A stretch of DNA of 64,000 bases. It comes from Calliopum simillimum. Lineage: Eukaryota > Arthropoda > Insecta > Diptera > Lauxaniidae. Location of the stretch: assembly GCA_951812925.1 (NCBI GenBank), contig OX638371.1, positions 46,164,101 through 46,228,100 on the forward strand. The letters run 5' to 3'. How positions within the stretch are numbered: position 1 is the first letter of the stretch; each line of letters begins with the position of its first letter. Below the pieces are notes generated by a model. That model had not been told where the DNA came from. It was given only the letters and a program-made list of their open reading frames with translations, and ran no database searches. Positions 53,638 through 64,000 of this stretch are shown here, in pieces. Both the position numbers and the translations under genes were made by a program.

Positions 53638-55975
53638 TGTAGCGGCCACGCGTCAAACCAACTTATTGCAATAAGGTCGGGAACAACTTTTTCTTTGAGA
53701 GGTGTTCAGAATATAACATCTGTCAAACGAAATAATGGCGAATTCTCAAAATGAAGACCGGTCAATGGAATTCTGGTTGTGAAATCTGCCTTTTCTAATC
53801 TGACAGCGAAAGAACGAGGTTGCACAAAATTCAGCAACAAATTAAATTTTAAAAAAAGTTTAACTTAAAAGTATAAAAATTAAAATCTCATAAGAGCGAA
53901 TTCGACTCTGGCAACAAAGGAACAAGGTTGCTTCATCGATGTGCAAGGAATTGCAACGACGGCAAGAGTAATAAAACTTGCAATTCGACCAGCGCCAAAC
54001 AATTGCTTTGCAGGGGAATTGAAGTGGAGTACCCCTTTCAGTCGCAGGGAATCCAGCTTGCATAACATGCTGACATCGAAAAAACAACAGCAGCAAGACA
54101 AGCAGTCAAAAGCCTGGGTGAGGTTTTATTAAAAAATTGAGTTTTGCTGAAATAAAAAGTATCCTAAACGAAAGAAAAGAAAAAATCAAAACCTAAGTAA
54201 TTTATAAAAAAGGGTATTCAACTAATAAGTTTGTAATTCATTTTTATTGCCGAAATTTAAGTATGAAAAACTAAAAAAAACAAAGATCTACAAAGGTACA
54301 TTAAGTGGTGCTGGAAAAAAAAGTACATTAAAGTGAGCTGAAAAAAAAAGAAAAATATTAAATTTAGTAACGCTGTAAAGAAAAGAAAGAAAAATATTAA
54401 ATTAAGGTGCTCTGAAAATAAATAAAAATGTAAAATGAAGACCTGAAAAGAAAGAAAAAAAAGGTTAAGTTACGCTAAAAAAAAAAGAAAAAATATTTAG
54501 TTAAAACCTGAAAAGAAATAAAAAAGAAATAAGAGTTAAGATTAGCTAAAAAGATGTTAAATTAAGGTGTCCTGAAAATAAATAAAAAAAAAAACAAATT
54601 GGTTAAGTAATGTACTAAAAAATATAAGGTTAATTATGTTAAGCTAAAGAGAAAGAAAAAAGTTAATTATCTAAAAATAGAGAAAAAAGTTAATTAATTA
54701 TCTGAAAAGAAAGAAAAAAGAATGATTAATTGTGACCTAAAAAGAAAGAAAAATTAAATTAGCTAAAACTTAAAAATTTATGGTTAAGAAAAATTTAAAG
54801 AATAGGGTGTTCCGAAAAGTAAGAAAAGAAATACAAAGATTTGTGATAGGTTTCTTTTTTTGTTTAAGTGCGGATTTCTTGAAGAAAAAAAAAACTTTAT
54901 TTTAAAAAAAGGCTAAAGTTGATAGCTTATGAAACTTAGGAACTAAAATTTGGCGCCAGGTATTAGGTTCGAGTTAGTAAGCGAAAAGTTAAAAACCAAA
55001 ATTTGGAAATAAAAAACAGAGAAATCAGCTAAAAATGAAAAGAATAAAAAGAAAAACCTAAAAATAGAAAGATTAAACAAATATTAAATAAAACTTTTTA
55101 TTAATTCATGCCCTAGCAAATGTAAAATATTATTATTTTCATACTTACCTAGTAGTTACCTATATATAAAAAAAAAGAATAAGATCATATGTTTAGAGAA
55201 GAAAAAGAAAAATCAAAAATGTAATTTATCTAAAAGAAAAAAAAAAAAGAAAGTTAAATTAAAAGAAAAAAATTTTGAGAAAAATTTAAATTTAAAGATA
55301 AAGAAAAAGAAATAAGATTTGAAAATTAAAAATAATGTTAATTTGATTAGTTGCATAACTTACCTGCGAATCTAAGTACACTAATTTTAAGTAAAATGAA
55401 ACGAAATTGATTGTCTTAGATAGTTTTTCTCTCAGTGCTTGTGACACTTTTTCATACAAATATTCTGTTCTGTTTGATATTTCATATTGTTGAATATTGT
55501 TTATTATAACATATGATTACATAATCTTATGTTAATAAAATGTTTGTAATTAAATTTGAATTGTGATTGTGTGATTTTTTTTTGTGATGGAGTAGTTAAT
55601 TTTTTTTTGAAGGCTAAGGGCATGCAGTGAAGGAGTGATGACGTTCGGGACATATATAAAACCAAGGAGCGCATGTATGTCAACGGTGACCTCTAGGTCA
55701 AAGGGTGGGCTGCTCAGTGCATTATTGATTTAGATGCACCATGGATAGTTTTAACTGCTGCCTGTTTCTTGTCATTGTTTAATGTCAGATGGTTTTGTGT
55801 TTCCTTGTTTTTTCTTGTTCATTCAAACTTATAATTTGGAATTTGAAGCACGCATTTTTTTTGATTTTTTTGTAATGAGGGCTGGAGTGCGACGAACCAC
55901 CAATTTCCGACGAGCCTTAGCCGAGCCTGAGTCAGCGTGCAGCACTCCTCACTACGAAAACCCATGTTTATTACA
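53638..55975 (+). repeat. Gypsy 3' LTR
   Basis: Matches the 5' LTR from TGTAGCGGCC to GTTTATTACA, 2338 bp, and is followed by the target duplication GTAA. It has the R/U5 segment only once, so it represents the undisturbed LTR form. Confidence 0.95.
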
Positions 55976-55979
55976 GTAA

Positions 55980-56337
55980 ATTACAAAAAACTTACATAAT
56001 TCGAATTAACAGCATGTACTGAAATGTTCAGAAAATCATTACTCGTATACCATGAAAGATACCATCTTAATTTTAAATTCATGTGAAAGGTGGTTTTGAT
56101 TTCTATTCTAGAAAAATATTTTGGAAGGTTGAAAAAAGGTACTATAGCACTTTTTGTCGTTTAGTACTAAAATAGTAGTAAATTTAGTACTTTTTACCAA
56201 ATGCAAAAAAATTTGTGCGCATAGCGTGATTCAATACCTTTCTAAAAATGGTCCAAACATGAAAATGGGTTAAGAAATGTTTCATTTTGTGCTCAGATTA
56301 TTTTTTTCTTTCCAAAAAATATATTTGGGAAGATAAA
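55980..56337. other. Flank with GTTTAGTACTA direct repeat, left copy
   Basis: 56150-56285 (TCGTTTAGTACTAAAATAGT, then GTGATTCAATACCTTTC and AACATGAAAATGGGTTAAGA) recurs in the same direction at 57185-57335, on the other side of DINE-like element B. No gene. Confidence 0.7.
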
Positions 56338-57162
56338 CTAGTAAGGGTGTAAATTTTGGCCTGGCCAAAAAATAAATACCCTACACTGCAGTATTTTGAA
56401 AAGTTTGCTTATATGGGAGGTGCCACGCCCTCTTGTCCGAGTACACCCAGTTTTTATTCAGAGCTTGCATTTATAATTTTTAGTGTCAGAGTGAAATTTA
56501 GTTGGATTATCTCAAAAAACTCTTTCAGTATAGCATTTTGAATCTTTTGCTTATATAGGAGGTGCCACGCCCCTTGTCTGATTTCACCCAATTTTTGCTG
56601 AGAGCTTTCATTCATAATTCTTAGTGTCTGAGTCAAATTTAGTTCGAATATCTCAAAAAACGCTTTCAGTATAGCGTTTTGAAGCTTTTTCTTATATAGG
56701 AGGTGCCACGCCCTCTTGTCCGAATTCGCTCAAATTTTTATCAGAGCTTGCGCTTACAATTTGTAGTACTTATATGTATTGTGGTTGCATTGTCGTGAAA
56801 AATACTCCTAAAATTGCATTTTGAATATAATTTTTGTATGGGCGGTAGGCGTGTCCGTTGACCGATTTTGCTCATTTTCAATCCCCCGAGCTAACTTTGA
56901 CGACGGAGGCAGTGTACCAAATTTCATTGAATTATCTTGCTCAGTTTTCCCAAAAAGTGTATTTCAACACAGCCAGCCACCCAGCCAGCCAGCCAGCCAC
57001 CCAGCCAGCCAGCCAGCCAGCCAGCCAAACAGACGGACATGGCTATATCGACTCAGGAGGTGACGCTGATCAAGAATATATATACTTTTCTATACCTGCC
57101 ACGCCTCCTTCTCTGCGTTACAAACGGAAGGACAAAGTGAATATACCCTGGGTGTGGGTATA
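56338..57162 (-). mobile_element. DINE-1/mini-me-like element B
   Basis: The reverse complement of copy A: CTAGTAAGGGTGT and the GGCCTGGCC hairpin at the left, (CCAG)n at 56971-57027, and TATACCCTGGGTGTGGGTATA at the right. The three internal modules with GCCACGCCC are retained. Inserted between two direct repeats of host sequence. Confidence 0.8.
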
Positions 57163-57184
57163 AAAAGGGGTGTACCTGGACACG

Positions 57185-57335
57185 TTTTTTGTAGTTTAGT
57201 ACTATATTAGTAGTGAATTTAGTCCTTTTTATCAACTACGAAAAATTTTATTTTAAGCTTATTGCCTGATTCAATACCTTTTCAAAACAGATCTAAACAT
57301 GAAAATTGGTTAAGAAATGGCCAAGTTATTAACAT
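57185..57335 (+). repeat. Direct repeat, right copy of 56150-56285
   Basis: GTAGTTTAGTACTATATTAG, TGATTCAATACCTTTTC and AACATGAAAATTGGTTAAGA match the left copy at about 80 percent by eye. Distance about 1.03 kb. Confidence 0.7.
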
Positions 57336-57654
57336 GGAATGGCAGTAATATCAGCTGATGCTGTTGCGGGTGCTGATATTTTATGGAACAAAAAGTAAAT
57401 AATTACATTTCTCTTTATTTAATTACAGCACAAATTAAAAATTCATTTTAAAAGAAATTGCACATACTTTAGTTAGAAAATAATTATAAAAAAGAACATT
57501 GAAAGTGGAATAATACATTAAAGTCATAAAAAAACTGATTATTTTTTTTGAAACACAGTCTTACAATGGTTTTCCATTCCGGTATTCCAAATATGATGGT
57601 GTGCTATAATTTTTCTAACGAAATTTCTTGTTGCAGGACTAATAAACAGTTACT
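57336..57654. other. No gene seen
   Basis: AT-rich bases leading to the BEL remnant; no feature recognised. Confidence 0.5.
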
Positions 57655-58860
57655 ACTGCGTAGCAGTCTCCTTTGATTGCAACAATTTGTAGACGAAAAT
57701 AGAGTTTTACGCGCAGGTGGCCGCAGTTAGCACGCATATTTGTCATTCGACACAAAATATTCAGTTATTCTTCCTAAAGCTTCACCGCTCGCTAAGTTTA
57801 TCATAAAAGATATTCATTTGCATACGCTTCACGTAGGTCCACAAATAATGCAGACCGTTCTACAGCGCCGCTTTTGGGTTGTTGCAGCTCGTAACCTCAT
57901 ACGCAAGATTTATCAAAATTTCATCAAGTGTATCAATCGTCAACCACTTCAACAAATGATAGCTGACTTGCCAATCGGATGTGCTTCATACACACGCTGT
58001 TTTCTACGAACTGTTGTAGACTTCACAGGTCTCTATCGTTACAAATTTGCGCCTGAAAGGGGATTCAAGTCTGTAAAGGGATACATTGCCGTTTTCATCT
58101 GCATGAGCACGTGTGCTGTGCATCTCGAATTCGTGTGTGATTTGACATCAGCCGCATTTCTTAACGCATACGAAAGATTTATAAGTCACCAAGGGTATTG
58201 CCAACACATATACTCAGACAACGGCACAAATTTTATCGGTGCTGAAAAAGAGCTACGCATCATATTTCAAAACTGCACTACTGATGACAAAGTTCGCGCT
58301 TACTTTGCTAATTCGCTTATTGCCTGGCATTTCAACCCGCCGAGGGTGCGCCATATGGGCGGCTACTGGGAAACCGGGGTTAAACGTATGAAATATCACT
58401 TAAGACGTGCGATAACTGATGTTTTGCTAACGTTCGAAGAGTACAGAACGCTGCTGATCGAAGTAGAGGCCTGCGTCAATTCAAGACCGCTATGTTGATA
58501 GCTGTGATTTGGATGATTTGACAACTGTCCATTTTATCGTTGGAAAGCCGCTAAAATCTTTGCAAGAACCAGAAACTCAAACATTCAGAGTTTCACTTGG
58601 TCAAAGCTGGCAAGCTAATATAGCTATGAGACGACACTCCTGATAACCTTCAACAACGCACAAAATGATGATATGATGATATTTGTGATGAAAACACGAT
58701 GCCAACCAAATGAAGAATGGGTCGAGTTATAGACTTCTTCCCCGGAGTCGATAACCGAGTTAGTGCCGTCAAGTTAAGAACCGCTGCAGGCGAACTTGTG
58801 CGCCCTGTTGCCAAGCTATGCATCCTATCGACGAAAGACGATGTTTTTACTGAAGATTAA
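57655..58860 (+). pseudogene. BEL/Pao integrase remnant
   Basis: Integrates BEL-type retroelement DNA. Bases 57680-57740 hold a damaged RAGG-R start of the zinc-binding region. From 57740 an open frame of 252 codons reads SVILPKASPLAKFIIKDIH, LHVGPQIMQTVLQRRFWV, VDFTGLY (first Asp), IYSDNGTNFIGA (second Asp), HMGGYWETGVKRMK (Glu) and VEACVNSRPL. After TGA 58496-58498 the frame continues in pieces: LDDLTTVHFIVGKPL and, near 58712-58840, GRVIDFFPG and GELVRPVAKLC. This is the complete C-terminal order of BEL/Pao pol. Stops and frameshifts after 58498; RT and LTRs not seen. Confidence 0.92.
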
Positions 58861-59478
58861 CAACTATTTTGCAGTCTGTATTTCTCATTTTCGTATTCTA
58901 ATGTATTTCATATTATTCTATTGTTTAATTCAATTATTTTCAAAATTACAGTTCACTTGCTAATGTTCAAACCAGAAAAAAGTTTGTAACGAATGTACTT
59001 CCGGGATTTTTCGGGATTACGTATGATTTTTATTTTGAAATTAAAAGCACACTTTTTTGTTAGAATGTAAGAACGTATTTATTAAAATGTTCAATTCATA
59101 TTAAACAGTCAATCGTTTTAATTTAAATTTTATTTGAATAATAAAAATTAACAAGAAATTATAAAAAAGCAAACATAAAAATTTTATTTACAAATAATTC
59201 ATAAACTTAAACTATATATGGGGCATTTCATTGTGACTCAATGGACATTTTGCTATAGATTATGGCAAAACTTTGGTCATAACAAAGTTATTTTAAGCCC
59301 TGAGCTGTGACAACAGTCTCGAGAAATAACTTAATAACCCTTTTTTAATGTTAATGTTTTCTGTCTTAAATTGTTGTTAAAATAAGTGTGACTCATTGGA
59401 CATGGAACGGAACGCTTTCTTTAATTTACTAGCTTATGGAAGAATTTTAGCCAAACTACTGCAGTTTTATGATTTTTT
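58861..59478. other. No gene seen
   Basis: AT-rich sequence after the BEL tail; could be its 3' untranslated part. Nothing else supported. Confidence 0.5.
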
Positions 59479-60171
59479 TATACGCTGCACCCAGGGTATG
59501 TATATTCACATTGTCCTTCCGTTTGTAACGCAGAGAAGGAGGCGTGGCAGATACAGAAAAGTATATATATTCTCGACCAGCGTCACCTCCTGAGTCGATA
59601 TAGCCATGTCCGTCTGTCTGGCTGGCTGTGCGTGGAAATATTTTTTACGGGAAAACTAACTATGGTAATTCAATGAAATTTGGTGCGTTGGCCTTGTCGT
59701 AAAAGTTAGCTCGTGGGATTGAAAATACAATTAAATGCTACGAATTATTAGCGCAAGCTCTGAGCAAAAACTACATAGGCGGATTCGAAGAAGAGGGCGT
59801 GGCACCTCCCATATAATCAAAAGCTTCAAAACGCTATACTGGAAAAGTTTTTTGGGATAATCCAACTAAATTTCACTCATATACTTAAGACGATAAATGC
59901 ACGCTCTGAGTTAAAACTGGACGAACTTGGACAAGAGGGCGTGGCACTTTACTTATAAGCAAAAGCTTTAAAACGCTATACTTAAAAGTTTTTTTGAGAT
60001 AATCCAACCGAATTTGAATCACATACTAAGGACAAAAAAGGCACGCTGTGAGCAAAAACTGGGTTAACTCGGACAAAAAGGCGTGGCACCTCCAATATAA
60101 TCAAAATTTTCAAAATACTGCAGTGTAGGGTATTTGATGTTTGGCCAGGCCAAATGTTACACCCTTACTAG
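59479..60171 (+). mobile_element. DINE-1/mini-me-like element C
   Basis: Starts TATACGCTGCACCCAGGGTA and ends with TTTGGCCAGGCCAAA and ACACCCTTACTAG. It lacks the expanded microsatellite (only CTGGCTGGCTG at 59617) and has the internal GGCGTGGCAC modules. Directly followed by element D with one T between. Confidence 0.8.
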
Positions 60172-60172
60172 T

Positions 60173-61092
60173 TATACCCTACACCCAGGGTATATTCACT
60201 TTGTCCTTCCTTTTGTAACGCATAGAAGGAGGCGTGGCAGATATAGAAAAGTATATATATTCTTGATCAGCGTCACCTCTTGAGTTGTTATAGCCATGTC
60301 CGTTTGTCTGGCTGGCTGGGTGGCTGGCTGGCTGGCTGGCTGTGTGTTGAAATACACTTTTTGGGAAAACAGAGCAAGATATTTCAATGAAATTTGGTAC
60401 ACTGCCTCCGTCGTCAAAGATAGCTCGGGGGATTGAAAATGAGCGAAATCGGTCAACGGACACGCCTACCGCCCATACAAAAAATATATTCAAAATGCAA
60501 TTTTAGGAGTATTTTTCACGGCAATGCAACCAAAATAGGCATAAACACTAAGGAATGTATGCGCAAGCTCTGAGAAAAAACTGAGCAAATTCGAACAAGA
60601 GGGCGTGGCACTTCCCATATAAGCAAAAGCTTCAAAACGCTATGCTGAAAGCGTTTTATGAGATATTCAAACCAAATTCGACTCCGACACTAAGAATCAT
60701 AAATGAAAGCTCTCAACAAAAATTGGGTGAAATCGGACCAGGGGGCGTGGCACCTCCCATATGAGCAAAAGTTTCAAAATGCTATACTGAAGGAGTTTTT
60801 TGAGATAATCCAACCAAACTTCACTCAAATACTACAGACTAAAAACGCTAAACTAAAACTAGAAGAACTCGGACAAGAGGGCGTGGCACCTCCTATATAA
60901 GCAAAAGGTTCAAAACGCTGTACTGAAAACGTTTTTCACTCAGACACTAAAAACTATAAATGCAAGCTCTAAACAAAAACTGGGTGAACTTGGGCGCGAG
61001 GGCGTAGCACCTCCCATATGGGCAAAATTTTTAAAATACTGCTGTGTAGGGTATTTAATATTTGGCCAGGCCAAATTTTTCACCCTCACTAG
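60173..61092 (+). mobile_element. DINE-1/mini-me-like element D
   Basis: Starts TATACCCTACACCCAGGGTA. (CTGG)n is at 60308-60343, four GGGCGTGGCACCTCC-type modules follow, and the end is TTTGGCCAGGCCAAA and CACCCTCACTAG. It stands head-to-tail behind element C. Confidence 0.8.
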
Positions 61093-62989
61093 TTTTATGT
61101 TGCAATTGAAGAAATATGTGACTACAATTGAAGACTTTAAATAAAAAGCAATCTTTTTTGAGCTTGTGACTCGACGGGACATTCTGTTCTGACTTGCGGC
61201 ACAAGAATGAAATCCGTGGAGTTTTTGATGATGTCTATTGTAATAAGAAATAACTGCTTATGACAATCTTTGGTCGCAAATCAAAGCCGCATAATCCACG
61301 TGCTTTTTGACCAAAAATCGGCCCAAGCTGCTACTCCTTATTGTCACAGGCAATAATAGAGGATACGATAATGAAAAGTTTTGAAATAAAAAACCATGTG
61401 TCATAAGAAATAAAAATATAAACTGAACAAAATTGAGATAAATATGCTTAAAAAAGTCCTCTTTTATAAATTTTAAAAAATTCTTTTAGAGATAAGCAAA
61501 CAATAGACAATTTACATTATGATGGAATAACCTGTAATACTGGGATCAAAAAATTTTAGAGTTTAAAAAATTTTTTAAATTTGAAAATGAAAGCGCCACC
61601 CGATTTGTGTAAAACCTATATTAAAGCGGCTGGCTTAACTTTAGCATTGTAACCTTTTTTGAAACGATATCTTCATTCCTTATATAGTGCAGCAGAATTA
61701 TGTAAAAAAAGGCTATAATATCTAATTTTGTTGATTTTCATCCGACTTGACTAATTTTTGTTGGTAACTGAATTTAGAAAAAAACAAAACAAACAAAAAT
61801 AGTCATTTCCGATGTATTTGTCGATTCTGAATCCGAATCGGTCCATCAAGTACGGTTTTTGAAATATCATAAACTAAAATTTCAAAAAACACAATTTTTG
61901 AGGTTGTATGGAGAATGCACGAAACTATTTTACTATTTTTTATTAAATGCAGCATCGTTGTCTTCAAAATGAGCTATGATATGGTCTTAAATGATTTTCG
62001 TATAAAAAGTTACGATCATTTCAAAATGGCATCATTAAATAGTACCATATGAAGAATTCAATAGAAAATAGCAAAATATTTCATATTAATTTTGTATTTT
62101 TGATAAAAAATTGCTTTTAATTAATACCGGGATTCGCATGGACTAATCCCGGGATGCACGGGACTTGAAAAAGGCTGGGATCCGGCCAGTATGTTAGGTT
62201 CATATTTGTCGTAAGTAGTATTAAAGCAATGGTGAAACCGACAACACGCGTTTTTCTTTAACCGCTTTTTTACTCCGCTAACCGTTAAAGGTCACCTCGA
62301 AATACTTTTGACGCTTTCGCTATAGTTTTCCCCGCAATAGAATCATCACCATTTAAACATGTTATTTTTATGTGAATTTTTTTTTTTCGCTGTGTGTCGT
62401 CTTATTACCTATCGAATGGAGATATTTTGATGAAATTTGGTAAATAAGAAGCTACTCTCTATCAACACGCCTATCCTGTGGGTGATTTTAATAAAATTTT
62501 CAAGTACCCCATTTTTTTTAAGGAATTCTATTAAACATCATATTTCGACATGTTTTCAATAAAAAATTTCAAAATCCTTAGAGCACTTCAGAAATGATCG
62601 GCTAACGAACGATTTCCATGTTGCTTTAGCCGAAACAAATAAGGATAATTCTGAAAAACAGTTCCAAATGATTTTTTTTTTTTTTCGGAATTGTGTGAAA
62701 AGTACATTGCAAAATCGTGTGCCCAAAAAAAGTTATTCAAGGTCAAAAGTTGCGAAAATAAATTTTATTCAATTATTTCGCTAACGGTTGCAATTACGAA
62801 AAAATGGTGGTCGACAGTTTTTTACTGAGTCAACAGTTGTTTAGCTTCAATGATTTACTACGAAAAAGCTTGATCAATTTTTGCTCTATTACTCATGGTT
62901 AAGGAAGTATGTAAATTTGTATGTACTATGTTGTACTTTTTAAATTGCGATAACTCTCTAACGACTAATCGCACAAAAAAAGTATAGTA
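61093..62989. other. AT-rich region without gene
   Basis: Nearly 1.9 kb without coding, RNA or clear TIR structure. A small hairpin CCGGGATT/AATCCCGG is at 62127-62152. Phrases such as GCTAACGGTTGCAATTACGA (62769) and GATAACTCTCTAACGAC (62949) recall the TAGTACAG palindromic family. Confidence 0.5.
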
Positions 62990-63831
62990 AGTTAGGGTAA
63001 TGTGGACTATGTGGGTAATGCGGTGCACCCTTTTATTTCCCATATTTAACAATTCTGGTTATTTGTGCATTTTAAAGCTCGAAAAATATATTTTTTACGC
63101 TCTTTGGCTTTTCTATTATGCTCCTTACACGTATGCAATTTCTTAATATAAGCTGTGAGGTCAAATTGATTTTCTTTAGTACGTACTGAATAGCTATATA
63201 ATTTCCACAGAACTCTGTTTTCTAAAATTGAAATGACTCTTATGCATTTGTGGAGCTATAATTCAACGAAAAAATGCATAAGCACTTCTGATTTTACATT
63301 GCTTTTGTATATTAAATGATTATTTCAAAAAAGTGATGATTCGGGTAATGTGGACTACCCCATATTATTTAACGCTGATTACTACTACACCTTAAAAAGC
63401 TAAATACATGTGTGGGATACCTGAGTTTAAGTAATATGGTGCACTATTTTACGTATGATTCGGTACTCCTTATTACTTATTCATTTGTTAGTATGATTTT
63501 GGTTTATCTTACTTTACAGCTATTTTAGAGCAATTATAATCTAAAATAATACAACTCGGCTTTTAGTCAACAAAAGTTGCGAATAACGGTACTACTTTAG
63601 GAAATGGACAGGGTGATCCACATTACCCAACACTTTTCTTTTCCAGCTATTTTTAGGTACTGTCAATTTATCTGGCCTCACGCTCGAAAATGTTAATATT
63701 TTAATTTATAATTTATATAATAGTAAAAACAATAGAATAACTAATACTAATTAATTGACCAAACTAACCTACTACCATTACTTTGGTAGAAATTGGCGAA
63801 AAAGAAAAAAGGTAACCACATTACCCGAACT
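62990..63831. mobile_element. MITE-like unit with GGGTAATGTGG ends
   Basis: Left AGTTAGGGTAATGTGGACTA and right CCACATTACCCGAACT are inverted. The same GGTAATGTGG word lies inside at 63344 and inverted at about 63620. About 840 bp, AT-rich, non-coding. No certain target duplication. Confidence 0.5.
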
Positions 63832-64000
63832 TTAAATATATATTTGTTTGTAAAAAATTATATTTCCTTCAAACCATTCCCAGCACTTTTTTTCGTACGA
63901 CCTATGGTTTAGGAGATATTTTTCACAAACCGTAGAGCATGTGGTTCACCTTGAAAAATACCCTTGAACTTTTTATCATACGACTAACCGTTAATAAGTT
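63832..64000. other. Window end, repeat-like
   Basis: TACGACCTATGGTTTAGGAG and CATACGACTAACCGTTAATA again follow the wording of the palindromic family; probably an arm running out of the window. Confidence 0.4.

Larger units (their letters stand above)
43418..55975 (+). mobile_element. Ty3/Gypsy LTR retrotransposon, nearly complete, 12.6 kb
   Basis: Two LTRs of about 2.34 kb (43418-45759 and 53638-55975), TG...CA ends, and a GTAA duplication on both sides (43414-43417, 55976-55979). The internal part has a tRNA-Lys primer site, gag, pol and a 3' region with a DINE-like insertion. The LTRs differ at only about fifteen places by eye, so the insertion is young. No purine tract is obvious directly before the 3' LTR (it reads GATTGCTGGCTT), which is odd. 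Integrase is deleted and pol has a stop, so it is not autonomous. No env-like frame seen. Confidence 0.95.

Overview
The window is AT-rich, intron-like or intergenic animal DNA, almost entirely built of transposable elements in several nested layers. It is most likely from a fly (Diptera, probably Brachycera). This is inferred from DINE-1/mini-me-type repeats with (CTGG)n microsatellites, a Ty3/Gypsy element primed by tRNA-Lys, and Tc1/mariner, piggyBac, copia and BEL relics together. Only one piece looks like a host coding exon (13442-13731, plus strand, both splice signals visible). No intact cellular gene, rRNA, tRNA or CRISPR is seen.

Layout. 1-1.9 kb: 3' part of a broken CR1/Jockey-type non-LTR element. 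2.0-5.7 kb: a Ty3/Gypsy fossil split by a TIR element, followed by a doubly palindromic repeat and a 53-bp tandem repeat. 6.3-12.5 kb: one minus-strand non-LTR fossil cut into four pieces by a Tc1 IR/DR element, a foldback complex and a tRNA-like-bearing TIR element. 12.6-13.3 kb: a MITE. 13.4-13.7 kb: the host exon. 13.9-25.9 kb: foldback elements, MITEs and tandem repeats without cellular genes. 26.2-28.5 kb: a TIR element holding a deleted mariner.

27.06-34.0 kb and 37.2-43.2 kb are two copies of one block: TIR-element tail, non-LTR RT fragment, copia element and a piggyBac inside the copia. Each copy carries private later insertions (mariner and a TA element in the first; a TTAA element in the second), so each copy supplies the empty site for the other. 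A foldback with sub-repeated arms (35.9-37.05 kb) lies between them.

43.4-56.0 kb is a young, nearly complete Ty3/Gypsy retrotransposon with 2.3-kb LTRs and a 4-bp target duplication. gag and most of pol are open, but the integrase core is deleted and the 5' LTR carries an inverted repeat of its own R/U5 part. 52.7-61.1 kb holds four DINE-1/mini-me-like copies and a BEL/Pao integrase relic. The last 3 kb is AT-rich sequence with one MITE-like unit.

The genes do not form a pathway; the readable story is one of element upon element. Relative ages follow from nesting: piggyBac entered copia before the block was duplicated; the mariner, TA and TTAA insertions differ between the copies; the Gypsy element is among the youngest because its LTRs differ at only about fifteen places by eye.
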